DNA of 53,855 bases, from assembly GCF_002117915.1 (NCBI RefSeq), contig NZ_BDJB01000004.1, positions 1 through 53,855 on the forward strand, in the 5' to 3' direction. The DNA comes from Sphingomonas sp. TZW2008 (GTDB taxonomy: Bacteria > Pseudomonadota > Alphaproteobacteria > Sphingomonadales > Sphingomonadaceae). Shown here piece by piece: positions 44,050-53,536 of this stretch. How positions within the stretch are numbered: position 1 is the first letter of the stretch; every line of letters begins with the position of its first letter. The translations under genes and the position numbers were made by a program. The notes under the pieces are model-generated. The model had not been told where the DNA came from and did no database searches. It saw nothing but the letters and a program-made list of their open reading frames with translations.

Positions 44050-46392
44050 TTAACCCTGGATGATCTGGTGAAGCGGCGCGCTCATATCTGCTGTCAGCCC
44101 CTCGGTATCATAGTGAAGCTTAACGCCTCCCGACCCGGTAAGACCCATGCGGATGATGCGTGATCCGAAACCACGGTGGGATGGTTCAACCGCCGGTGGA
44201 CCACCGCGTTCCGCCCAACGCGTGTCGAGGATCTCGACGTCTTCGCTGTGAGATATCGTCCAGCTCAGCGTGACGCGGCCATCGGGCACGCTCAACGCAC
44301 CGTGCTTGGCGGCGTTGGTCGACAGCTCATGTAGCAGCAGCGACAGCGACATGGCGGTGCGCGAGCCGATCCTGACCTCCGGTCCCGAGATAGTGATGCG
44401 GGCAGTGTCGAAGGACGTCAGTGCCGCCTCGGCGATCTGTCGGAACCCTGCCGCGGACCAGGATCGTGCCAGCAGCACGTCGTGCGCCGATGCCAGCGCC
44501 TTCGTCCGGTTGCCGAACTCGGTGGCCGCGGCATCGCTGGCGGTGCGCGCCAGCGTCGCATTGGCGATCGCCTGCACCACGCTGAGCGTATTCTTGACCC
44601 GGTGCGCCAGCTCGCCGTTGAGCAGCGCCTCCTGCGCCCGTGCCCGGCGCTGTTCGATCGCGACATGGACGCGGTAGGCGACGTCGCGGACGAACTGCAC
44701 TTCGTCACTGGTCCAATCACGGGCTGCGACGGTGCAGACGTAGAGCATCGCCACGCAGGCGCCTTGCTGCATCATGGGAATATTGACGAAAGCGCGCGCA
44801 CCGCGCGCTTCCAGCGCAGCGGCTTGGTCGCGCGTACAGGCATCGGAGCGACAGTCGCGAACGACAACCGTCTCTCCGGCTTTCAGATTATCGATGAACG
44901 AACCAAAGTCGCGAAGGCGTAGCGTTCCGCTCAGGCTAAGGGCAGGTTCCGCTGTCCAATCGCGCTCGACCGTGATCGTTTCGGCCACGGGGTCGATGTC
45001 GCCATAACCGACGAGCTCGACGCCCAGCGTCTCCCCAAGCACGGCACTCGCCAACGGGCCCAGATCATCGGTTGGTTCCTCGTCCAGCAATCGGTCACTT
45101 AGGCGGATCAGGGCTGCCTGCCGCCGTTCGCGCAGCACACGGTCGGTGACCTCTGTGAAGATGATCGTGAAATGATCGTCTCCGGCGTGCTGCATCACGC
45201 CGTCATACCAGCGGCCGAGCGTCCCGACCTGGCGCGTGAAGCGGACGGGCTCGCCGGTTTCCACTGCGGTCACGGGTTCGAAAACCCAGGCGTCCTCGAT
45301 GCCAGGAAAGACCTCCCGGATCGTCCGCCCGACCGCGCAACCCCGCTCGATACCGACAAGGTCGTACCAGGCGTTGTTGACCTCATCATATCGCCAGTCG
45401 ACGACCCGGCCTGCCTCGTCGCGGACAAGCTCGCCGAGAATGAAGCCCTCGCGCAGCGTCTCGAAGATGGTGCGCCACTTCGCCTCGTCGCGGGCGACGG
45501 CATCCTCGGTTCGGCGACGCTCGGTCGTGTCGGCGATGAGCATCGCGACACGACCATCGGCGACGGGAAAGAGGTGCGCGTCGTACCAGCGCCCGAGCGG
45601 CTTCGCCTCGCCTTCGAACCGCACCGGCTAGCCGGTCTTGGCGACGTGTCCATGGGCATCATGCCAATGCTGTTCGATGCCGGGTGCGATCTCGTTGGCC
45701 CAGCGTCCAACGGCATCGCTCAGTCCCGTGTGACGCTCGAACGCAGGATTGGCTTCGACGACCCGGTGATCCACCGGTGCGCCGTTCGCATCGAACTTGA
45801 CCTCGCTGATGCAGAAGCCGGCATCGATGTTCTGGAAGATGGCCCTGTACCGCGCTTCGCTGGCCCGCAGGTCAGCTATGGCAGCGTCACGCTGTCTTTC
45901 GACCAGCACCCGGCCGGTTGTCTCGAGCGTCACGTTCAGCAAGCCGGCGACACGCCCCTGCTCATCGTGGATCGGCGAATAGGAGAACGACCACCACGTG
46001 TCCTCCGCATAGCCGTTGCGGGTCATCAGCAGCGGCAAGTCCTCGAATGTGCATGTCTCGCCCGCAAATGTACGCTCGACCAGCGGTTCGATCTCGGGCC
46101 AGATCTCCGGCCAGACCTCTGCGAAAGGCTTGCCAAGCGCCTGTGGGTGGCGGCTCCCCAGGATCGGCACATAGGCATCGTTGTAGAGCAGGGTGCGGTC
46201 CTTGCCCCAGACGATGCACATCGCATGGCCAGACCCCAGCATCATGTCGACCGCCGTGCGCAGGCTCTGCGGCCAATGGTCAACAGGCGCAAGCGGTGTC
46301 GAGGCCCAGTCGGTGGCTCGGGTAAAATCTGGCATCAGAGAAGGCGTATCGACGAGGTACGGGCTTTTCGCGTTTGATCCGTGGGTCGTCAC
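44050..46392 (-). pseudogene. PAS-PAS-PAS-GAF-HWE histidine kinase interrupted by an in-frame TAG
   Basis: One frame of 781 codons is split by a single TAG at 45628-45630. Before it are two PAS-like domains (WGKDRTLLYNDAYVPILGS; FDANGAPVDHRVVEANPAF). After it the frame continues at once with PVRFEGEAKPLGRW, then a further PAS, a GAF domain (LGVELVGYGDID, AFVNIPMMQQG) and an HWE kinase (ELAHRVKNTLSVVQAI, LHELSTNAAKHGAL, GFGSRIIRMGL). The same module elsewhere in this protein reads TGEPVRF, so the stop probably replaced GAG (Glu) by one base change. A GTG at 45624 could restart translation and give a 524-residue kinase lacking the front sensors. Confidence 0.85.
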
Positions 46393-46530
46393 GCTGGCCG
46401 TTATCCATGCTCGGCATGGCCCGGTGCCATCCTGTCACCGTAGATTACCGACCATTCCAATCAAAACCAAGCTTTTGGCGTGGCCGATGCAACAGCTTCG
46501 TTTTGACGACGCTGGCCAACATGTGCCTCG

Positions 46531-48583
46531 CTATCGCCGGGGCTGCCAGGTAATCGACTTGCGGAACACGCGAGACAGCTGCTCGATCGAATAGGGTTTG
46601 TGCAGCAGCTCGAAGCCATGGCGCCCGTTCTGCGCCAGCACATGGCTGTAGCCGCTGGTCAGGATGACGGGCAGCCGTGGATGGCGACGGCGAACCTCCT
46701 GCGCCAGTTCAAGGCCGGACATTCCGGGCATCACCACGTCCGAGAAGACTATGTGGAAACGGCTGCTATCCTTCTCCAGTTCGGCCAGCGCCTCATCGGC
46801 GTTGAGCGCCAGGATCGTGTCGTACCCAGCTCGCGCAGCGCCTGGGTCGCGAAATCGCCGACGCTGCTGTTTCCTCGACGACCAGCACGCATACGTCGTC
46901 ACCCGTGGCAGCGACGGGTTCGTCCTCCTCCACCGTCGCGCGACTGCCATTGATCGCGACACGGGGCAGGTAGAGGGTGAAGGTGGTGCCGCCGTGCTCG
47001 CCGCTTTCGACCCGGATATCTCCGTCCGACTGCTTGGCAAAACCGATCACCTGGGAAAGACCCAGGCCCGTGCCCTTGCCGACACCCTTGGTGGTGAAGA
47101 ACGGCTCAAAGATGCGCGCCACGTTCTCGGGCGAAATGCCGCTGCCGGTGTCACTGATCGTCACCGCGACATAGTCGCCGGCGATCGGTGGATGCAGCCG
47201 GATCTCCGGGATGCCTGACACGGGACTGACGAAGATAGTGAGATCTCCTTCACCGTCCATCGCATCGCGCGCGTTGATGCTCATGTTGACAATGGCGGTG
47301 TCGAACTGCCCCTTGTCGGCCAGGACGTAGCAGGGTTCTTCGGGCAGGACCGTGTTAATGACGATGCGCGAGCCGGTGAGCGTCCGGACCATCGATACCA
47401 GATCAGCGACACTTTGACCGCAATCGAACGTCTCAGGCTTCAGCGCTTGCCTTCGCGCAAAGGCGAGCAGCTGTCCCGTCAGTTTGGCCGCGCGGTCCGC
47501 GGTGTCGCCGATTGCGTCGATATATTTTGCATGGCCATCATCGCTGAGATCGGGTCGGCGAAGGAGATCGACCGAGCCACGGATCACGGTCAGCAGGTTG
47601 TTGAAGTCGTGTGCGACGCCGCCGGTGAGCTGGCCGACCGCCTCCATTTTTTGTGCCTGGCGTAACGAATCTTCGGCCAACGCCAGTCTGTCCGTCTGGG
47701 CGCGCTCACCGGTGATATCGCGAGCGCTGGAGTACAGCTTTCCCTCGAACGGTACGGCGACCCACGACAGCCAGCGTATCTCACCGTCCTTCGTCCGGTA
47801 GCGATTGTCGAACCGCATCACCAGATTGCCGTCGCGCACCTCTTCGAAGGCCGCGGCACTGGCAAGCTCGTCGTCAGGCATCAGAAAGTCGGAGAACGGC
47901 GACCCTTCCAGCTCCTGTGCCGTCCAACCGAGTGCTATCGTCCAGGCCGGATTGACGCGGTCGAAGCAACCCGTGCGCAGATCGATGACCGACAACAGCT
48001 CCGACGTAACCGTCCACGTCGTCGCTCGTTCGCGTGCGCGCGCGACGATCTGTGCTTCGAGGTCGCTATTGAGCACCCGCAGCTCCGCCTCGCGCGCCGC
48101 CAGTTCGCGCTCGTGCACAATCTTCCCGGTGGTCTCGGTTGCGATGTTGAGGAAGCCGGCGATGACGCCCAGATCGTCGCGCAGCGGACTGTAGGCGAAG
48201 GTCCACCACGTTTCTTCCGAATGACCGTGCCGTGTCATGGTGAGGGGCAGGTCTTCATGCCCAACCGGCGTGCCGGCCATCGCCGACGCGACGAGAGGTT
48301 CGATGTCAGGCCAGACTTCCGCCCAGACCTCGCTCAAGGGCTTCCCCAGCGCGTCGGGGTGCCGCGAACCGAGGAACGGCGCATAGGTGTCGTTGTAGAA
48401 GAGCGTCAGCTCCGGCCCCCAGCCAACGCACATGGCAAATTGCGACGACAGCATCATGTCGAGGATGGTTTCGAGCGAGCGCGGCCATCTTTCGCGAGCG
48501 CCCAGCGATGTGCTCGACCACTCACAAGCGTCCGCCAGACTACGGAGATCGGAACCTCTGCCCCTTATTCCCTGATCGTTCAT
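46531..48583 (-). pseudogene. PAS hybrid histidine kinase with two frameshifts before its receiver
   Basis: The first frame (48583 to 46793) gives PAS domains (GWGPELTLFYNDTYAPFLGS; FDRVNPAWTIALGW), HisKA (GGVAHDFNNLLTVI) and HATPase (NMSINARDAMDGEG, GTGLGLSQVIGFA), and reaches VCVLVVEE at the start of a receiver. There it goes out of frame. Adding one base after GAGGA restores NSSVGDFATQALRELG, and a second base after CTGGG restores YDTILALNADEALAEL through FSDVVMPGMSG to the stop at 46531. Both changes are 1-nt losses about 55 nt apart. As written it makes a kinase without a receiver (596 residues). A base-calling error is possible. Confidence 0.82.
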
Positions 48584-48887
48584 GCCCGCCTTTGGTCCTT
48601 ACCTGGTCTCAGGACCAAGATGGCCGGCTGCCAAGAATTCGAGATATAAACCACTTCCACTCGCTGAAGGCATCCTTTCCACGACGCCTGCGTCCCCGGA
48701 GTGTCGACAGACAGTTTGTGCGCTCTTTCGCAACTGACCATGCCTTTTTTGGGAAGTTGGCGGGTAGCGGGCGGGGCCGAGGCTAAGCACTTCCTCGTCC
48801 GCCCACATGAATCAGTGGCTGAAGTCGGGAGGCGTTAAGAGGCCTGATATGGCCGGATGTGGGTCTAGGCTGCCACTCTCACTCAAC
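48584..48887. other. 300-nt gap with an 8-bp hairpin next to the kinase start
   Basis: No gene is seen. TTGGTCCT (48592-48599) pairs with AGGACCAA (48611-48618) over 11 nt, only 9 nt upstream of the kinase start codon, so it may lie in the mRNA leader and affect translation or act as an operator. Confidence 0.35.
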
Positions 48888-49685
48888 TCAGGCCTTCGGC
48901 GCTTCGGCCGCTTGCTGAGTCGCATCGAGAATCACCGCGGCCGTATCCGCTGGCGCATCCCACATTGGAAAGTGGCCGCTGCCTTCGAACCAGTGAAGTT
49001 TGGCCGTTGGAAAGGCTGCTTGCGCGCGCGCAGCCTGTCTTGGGAGGCAGAGCCGGTCGTGTCTGCCCCACCCAATGACGATCCGGCCAGTAATGGCGGC
49101 GGCGGGGCCGGTCTGTTCGGGCCCCGTTGCGAGGTTGTGAACCAGCGCGTCGAACGTCGGCGTTGTGCTGAGACCCTCTAGTTCTGTTGCGACCATCTGC
49201 CCGTCAAGCGCCCATGGACGCGCGGAGAGCTGGGCGAGCAGTGCCGTACGCAATGCCGCGTTCCGGCTCAGTGCGGGCAGGCTCGACCGGATCGCTCGTA
49301 GCAGGCGACCGGACGCGCCTATGGTGATCCTGAAGAAGGCCCGCTCCCAGCCGCGCCAGAAGCCGCCGGGATCGAGCGCGACAACATTGCCGACCACGCC
49401 GCGCCGCGCGAGCTCGAGCACGATCCGCGCACCCATGGAGCTGCCGACAACGTCTACGCCGGCTAACCCGGCGCTTGCGATGAACCGCTCGACGCTGCCG
49501 ACAAGACCGTCGAATGTTCCGCTATCCGCTTCTGAAGGGGTGGCGCCGTGGCCGGGAAGATCGATCGCAATGACCTTCCGCGAGGCGCTGAGCGGGGCCA
49601 GCATGGTGCCCCAGGATCGCCAGCTCCCGCCAAGGCCGTGGATCAGGAGCAGCGCGCGTCCAGAGCCGCGCTCGATTTTGTTCAT
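48888..49685 (-). CDS. Alpha/beta hydrolase
   Basis: This 265-residue hydrolase has LLLIHGLGGSW (12-22) for the oxyanion hole, the nucleophile elbow GSSMG with S83, GWGRHDRLCLP for the acidic residue and GSGHFPMWD for the histidine. It is similar in form to esterases and haloperoxidase- or MhpC-type enzymes; the substrate is unknown. The ATG starting MNKIERG is used because an AAGG site lies about 9 nt upstream; a longer frame from MYAAKRQ is less likely. It is a single gene separated from the phasin cluster by about 250 nt. Confidence 0.85.
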   Translation of the reverse strand: MNKIERGSGRALLLIHGLGGSWRSWGTMLAPLSASRKVIAIDLPGHGATPSEADSGTFDGLVGSVERFIASAGLAGVDVVGSSMGARIVLELARRGVVGNVVALDPGGFWRGWERAFFRITIGASGRLLRAIRSSLPALSRNAALRTALLAQLSARPWALDGQMVATELEGLSTTPTFDALVHNLATGPEQTGPAAAITGRIVIGWGRHDRLCLPRQAARAQAAFPTAKLHWFEGSGHFPMWDAPADTAAVILDATQQAAEAPKA

Positions 49686-49936
49686 CCTGTGTCCGCCTTG
49701 TCGCTTTGCAGCGTACAACGAGCCCGGTCAGTTCGCGGGCCCGGCTACCATCGATAAATTGTCGTGGAGATCAGCGCGCAGGCCTGCGCGCTAGCCGCGC
49801 TCAAGCTGAGATGATCTGCCTCGCCAATGCAGAACACTTGACCATTAACGAGTGATCGCGTCCGAGCAGCGCGGTACCGGCCGGACCGTTCGCAGATGGG
49901 TTAAGCAGTTTGACCCGCCTGAGCGTCGACCGTTGT

Positions 49937-50341
49937 TCAGCGCCGGGCTTGCAAGCGCCTCGCGTTTCCAGTCACCGCGGTGTGGAGCGGGGCAAGTGCC
50001 CGCCCGGCAGCCCCGACAGCGTGATGCTGGATCCGTGCGCTCGATGCGACCGCGCTCTTCGCAGATCGCATGGGCCGCAACATCTCGGATTGGATCGCCT
50101 GCATGTCCCCTGTGATCGAGAGGCTGGCCTGCATGAAGGCTTCGGTCTTTTCGGCCACCATCCTGTATAGCTCTGGCCAATTGCCATGGAGCGGGTCGAA
50201 AGCGGCTGCCCCGATCGTCGGCATGCGGGCGTTCACCACCGCCGGCGCTGCGGCCATCGTCTCGAACAGGCGAAGGCTGACAGTGCAGCTCTCCATCCAC
50301 ATGTCGAACCAGAGGAATGGCGATGCCGTGCGCTTCGTCAT
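49937..50341 (-). CDS. Phasin-like small helical protein
   Basis: This 134-residue protein is all-helical in appearance. It starts MTKRTASPFLWFDMWMESC and has the phasin-type middle LYRMVAEKTEAFMQASLSIT with an Ala-rich region. Phasins coat polyhydroxyalkanoate granules or act as general amphipathic chaperones. Its ATG overlaps the spermidine-synthase-like gene stop by 4 nt (ATGA). No PHA synthase is in the window, so the granule role is inferred from sequence type only. Confidence 0.7.
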   Translation of the reverse strand: MTKRTASPFLWFDMWMESCTVSLRLFETMAAAPAVVNARMPTIGAAAFDPLHGNWPELYRMVAEKTEAFMQASLSITGDMQAIQSEMLRPMRSAKSAVASSARIQHHAVGAAGRALAPLHTAVTGNARRLQARR

Positions 50342-51102
50342 GCCTCAACTCCCAGTCGGGCGGCATCGATGCCGCTCGACCGATCGCCTGATCGATCTAC
50401 CGTGGCGAGCCAGATCGTGTGATCCGGGTTGTCCTCGCCTCGATCCGTGTCGACCGTGAACTCCTCGACGTCGAAGCCGGTCGCCCGCAGCTGACGGGAG
50501 AAGCCGTGATCCGGGTAAGCCGACCAGATGGCGAGCACGCCGCCGGGCCGCAGTGCCGCACGCGCCGTGCGCAAGCCCCAGGCGGAATAGAGCCGCTCAT
50601 TGGCGAGGCTGATGAGCCCGTCCGGCCCATTGTCGACATCGAGCAGGATCGCGTCGTATCCGCCGGCCTGACCGACAATCAGGTCATGCATGTCCTGCAC
50701 CTCCATGGTAACCCGTGGATCTTCGAGAGAGCTGCCGAACAGATGGCGCAGGTGGCTCCCAGCCCAAGTCACGATCTTGGGCACGAGCTCGGCGACGACG
50801 ATGCTGGCCCCCGTCGGCAATCCGGCTCGCGCGGCGGCGAGGGTGAACCCCATGCCCAGCCCGCCGATCAGGACCCGCGGTCGTTCGCCCAAGCCGTCGA
50901 GCGCCAATGTCGCGAGCACCTGCTCCGAGCGGTAGGACCAGCTTCCCATCAGCTGCTCGTGGCCGAACATGATCTCGTAATGAGGCCCATGTCGAAGCAG
51001 GCGCAGCTCACCGCCGCCGGGTATGTCGGCCGTGTCCACGAGCAGGCCCGCTCGCTCGGTTACGGCGTCGCCGATCGCAGCTTCGAGCGTCACCAACGTC
51101 AA
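50338..51102 (-). CDS. Spermidine synthase-like class I methyltransferase fold protein
   Basis: This 254-residue protein has the Rossmann nucleotide-binding motif VLIGGLGMGFTLAAAR, VAELVPKIVTW as the acidic strand end and DAILLDVDNGPDGL as the aspartate loop, as in the spermidine synthase superfamily (SpeE-like). Many such proteins in proteobacteria lack the polyamine-specific residues and have unknown acceptors. Overlaps of 4 nt join it to the genes on both sides. Whether it makes polyamines cannot be decided from the sequence. Confidence 0.82.
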   Translation of the reverse strand: MTLVTLEAAIGDAVTERAGLLVDTADIPGGGELRLLRHGPHYEIMFGHEQLMGSWSYRSEQVLATLALDGLGERPRVLIGGLGMGFTLAAARAGLPTGASIVVAELVPKIVTWAGSHLRHLFGSSLEDPRVTMEVQDMHDLIVGQAGGYDAILLDVDNGPDGLISLANERLYSAWGLRTARAALRPGGVLAIWSAYPDHGFSRQLRATGFDVEEFTVDTDRGEDNPDHTIWLATVDRSGDRSSGIDAARLGVEA

Positions 51103-51335
51103 GTGTCGCGACGAACGAGTGCGGCAAGTCCGCGGTCCGGGTTCTCGCTCGGGTCGCCCAGCAGCTTGTCCGCGGCCGCCTTGGTGCGCGTCGCGTCGGC
51201 GCGTTCGCTGCGACCGGCGAGTGCATCCCAGGCCTGGGCAGCGCGTTCACACCGCTCGCGCACGTTCCGGAGAGTGGATGCCTCGGCGGCCAAGCGCTGA
51301 CGAGCGGCCTCGTTTCGATAAAGCTGTAAGGACAT
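51099..51335 (-). CDS. Small charged helical protein
   Basis: This 78-residue protein starts MSLQLYRNEAARQRLAAEAS and is Arg-, Ala- and Glu-rich throughout, consistent with one or two long helices. A longer frame exists but would include antisense reading of cspA. It overlaps the next gene by 4 nt and lies 65 nt after cspA. No family is recognised. Co-location with a cold-shock gene and a phasin-like gene suggests a stress role, by context only. Confidence 0.6.
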   Translation of the reverse strand: MSLQLYRNEAARQRLAAEASTLRNVRERCERAAQAWDALAGRSERADATRTKAAADKLLGDPSENPDRGLAALVRRDT

Positions 51336-51400
51336 GACGGCTCCTGCGCAGATGGACGGTTTGGCGAAAGCCCCCGAGGGCCTCCGCCGATCGGCCTTGC

Positions 51401-51607
51401 TCAGGCTGCCTGAAGGTTCACCGCCGAGGCCTTGCCGCGGCGCTCCGTTTCGAACTCGTAGGAGACGCGGTCGTCCTTGTTGAGCGTGCGCATGCCGGCG
51501 CGCTCGACAGCGGTGATGTGGACGAAGGCGTCGGTGCTGCCGTCCTCGGGCGCGATGAAGCCATAGCCCTTGTCGGCATTGAAGAATTTGACGGTGCCGG
51601 TGATCAT
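51401..51607 (-). CDS. cspA: Cold shock protein
   Basis: This 68-residue protein has the complete cold-shock fold with both RNA-binding motifs: KGYGFI (RNP1) and DAFVHI (RNP2). It binds single-stranded RNA and DNA and melts mRNA structure at low temperature. AAGGATG lies upstream of the ATG as a ribosome site. The gene is followed closely by the small protein and the spermidine-synthase and phasin genes. The leader contains a 6-bp stem CGTCGC/GCGACG at 51713-51726. Confidence 0.95.
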   Translation of the reverse strand: MITGTVKFFNADKGYGFIAPEDGSTDAFVHITAVERAGMRTLNKDDRVSYEFETERRGKASAVNLQAA

Positions 51608-51827
51608 ATGGGCATCCTTTGTCCCATGGGTTGTCGGGCATACGCCAACAGCGGCGCATCCCGGCTTCGTGAGGCTAGAAAGGGACAAGGGGAGCCTGAG
51701 GGGCCCCAAATTCGTCGCAGGCGACGTTTGCCTAGACTGATATAGGGGGCGGGTGCCGGGAAGATAGTGCGGGGCATGCTGGAGATTTCCGCTGTCCCTG
51801 CACGCAGCCTGAAGCGTTCGGTCCGAC

Positions 51828-52325
51828 GTGAAGATTCGCATCCGCCACACCACGACCTACAATTATCGTCGGTCGGTGAAGATCGGGCCTCGCCGGCTGT
51901 TGCTCACGCCGCGCGGCGATCATGATCTGCGGGTGTTCGCGCGCGAACTCGACTGCCAGCCGGGGGTCTACCTGGAATGGACGCAGGACGTGTTCGGCTA
52001 CGTTGTCGCCACCGCCTGCTTTGCCGAGCCCGCCTCCGAACTCGTGATCGCGGTCGATCTCCTTATCGAGCAATCAGCGCCACAGTGGCCCGTGTTCCGG
52101 ATCGCCCCGGGCGCGCACTCCTACCCCTTCAGCTACTCGGATGATGAGGCCACCGACCTAGGCGCGCTGCTGCGTCCCATCCACGTTGACAAGGATGGTG
52201 CCCTGGCACGTTGGGTCGAAGGATTCGTTCTTGGCTCGACGACCGACACGCTGTCGCTGCTGAAGGACATCGATTCAGGTACCACGGCGGCGGTCGCCTA
52301 TCGTACCCGCGAGGAGGGCACGTGA
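51828..52325 (+). pseudogene. Transglutaminase-type protein reduced to its N-terminal domain
   Basis: This 165-residue frame starts MKIRIRHTTTYNY, the usual beginning of bacterial transglutaminase-like cysteine-protease-fold proteins, and continues through the beta-sandwich to LLKDIDSGTTAAVAYRTREE. In complete members that point leads into the catalytic core with the Cys-His-Asp triad (GSCRDFA). Here a TGA follows after REEGT and no core is found in the next 300 nt. It is therefore truncated by deletion or point change, and no enzyme activity is expected. It is divergent from cspA. Confidence 0.75.
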
Positions 52326-52627
52326 TGCCGCGTTTGAATGGTGTGCCGCAGCGTGTTCGGCGATCCTATCGCTTGTAGCTTCGGTTGCCGGTCCTGATCG
52401 CCAAGCTTTTCGCGCGGTGGCAGCCAAACCTTCTTTACCGTCTCGTTGACAGCTTGCCTGGCGAAACCGAGATCCGGTCGCCCATGGTTATCGGAAGCGG
52501 TCAAAAGGCGGACGAAGCCCAGCACACCGCGCGGAAACAGCAAGGTTTTAGCGAATTCGGCGCACCCGTCCTGTTATGAACGTACACGGTGCTGGCGTTT
52601 CCCGGCTTGAAGCGGCAGTGGCATCGC
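52326..52627. other. Gap after the truncated transglutaminase gene
   Basis: The 300 nt hold no recognisable catalytic core of the preceding gene and no other gene. The sequence may be the filled-in side of a deletion and should hold the promoter of the MarR gene. Confidence 0.3.
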
Positions 52628-53122
52628 ATGGTTGATATCGTCGTTCCGTCGCCCGACCTTTTCCTTCGCGAAGACGCGATACGGGGCGGGATGGACCTGC
52701 TTTTCTTCGCCAATACACGTCATCTGCGGCGTGCGGATGAAAAGCTCGCGGAATTGGGGATGGGTCGGGCCCATCACCGCGTATTGTACTTTGTCCAGCG
52801 CAAACCGGGCTTGCCAATCTCGGGACTTCTAGCAATCCTCGCTATCACGAAGCAATCATTGAAACGCGTCACTCACGACCTGATTGCGCGCGGCCTTATC
52901 GAATTGCGGCACAGTCAGGTCGACCGCCGACAACGTCTGGTGCACCTTACCGAAGCTGGTTCAACTCTTGAACGACAGCTTTTTAATGAACTTCATGGCA
53001 GTATGGCACAGGCATATGCTGCCTCCGGCGGTGAGGCCGTAAAAGGGTTCTGGATCGTCCTGCAGCACCTCATTGGCGAAGAAGGGTGTGAACAATTTCG
53101 AGCAGTTCAAAGTTGTAAGTGA
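52628..53122 (+). CDS. MarR family transcriptional regulator
   Basis: This 164-residue protein has the MarR winged HTH: MGRAHHRVLYFVQRKPGLPI, SGLLAILAITKQSLKRVTHDLIARGLI and the wing ELRHSQVDRRQRLVHLTEAG, with flanking helices for dimer formation. It begins at MVDIVVPSPD. MarR proteins are usually repressors released by small aromatic ligands or oxidation. No direct target is obvious next to it, and it is separated from the DUF1345 gene by about 410 nt. Confidence 0.9.
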   Translation: MVDIVVPSPDLFLREDAIRGGMDLLFFANTRHLRRADEKLAELGMGRAHHRVLYFVQRKPGLPISGLLAILAITKQSLKRVTHDLIARGLIELRHSQVDRRQRLVHLTEAGSTLERQLFNELHGSMAQAYAASGGEAVKGFWIVLQHLIGEEGCEQFRAVQSCK

Positions 53123-53536
53123 ACAAAAGCGACGTCTTACTCGTGGTTACCGCACTGTATGCGATGACAGGCGGTCATCTTGCCGCCGCCTCGTACGTAG
53201 GATCTTGTCACTTGATGAGCGCGATCCAGGTTAGAAAATCGCGCCGATCATGATAGCGGAGATCTGTAGGATCAGGCGAACCTCAAAGGTGCTCTGCAAA
53301 TTCATCCGACGATTAATGCGGTTTTCATGAAGGCCTTCTCACAAGGCTCAACGTCACGCGTCTGAAAATAGTCTTAAGATTAAGACTTAGTCTGCGATAC
53401 GTCCTCAGCGCGGTGATGCGTGAGCATAACCCTCTGAACCACGTGGCATGCTCAAGGGATCGTTAGAGATAAGGGTGTTGGGAACTCTGCCAGCTTGCCC
53501 TTCCGCCTGTAGGCTTCCGTCCGGCCAAAGCGCTGC
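53123..53536. other. Gap between the MarR and DUF1345 genes
   Basis: About 410 nt in which no gene or strong repeat was recognised. It may contain the promoter regions or terminators of the two converging genes. Confidence 0.3.

Noticed and set aside
45628..45630. TAG as a recoding or pyrrolysine codon
   Set aside because: There is no sign of recoding elements nearby and such systems are not expected in this group; a point mutation is simpler.
45172..46377. Plus-strand frame of 401 codons opposite the broken HWE kinase
   Set aside because: The minus strand carries the PAS, GAF and HWE motifs; the plus-strand product has no domain.
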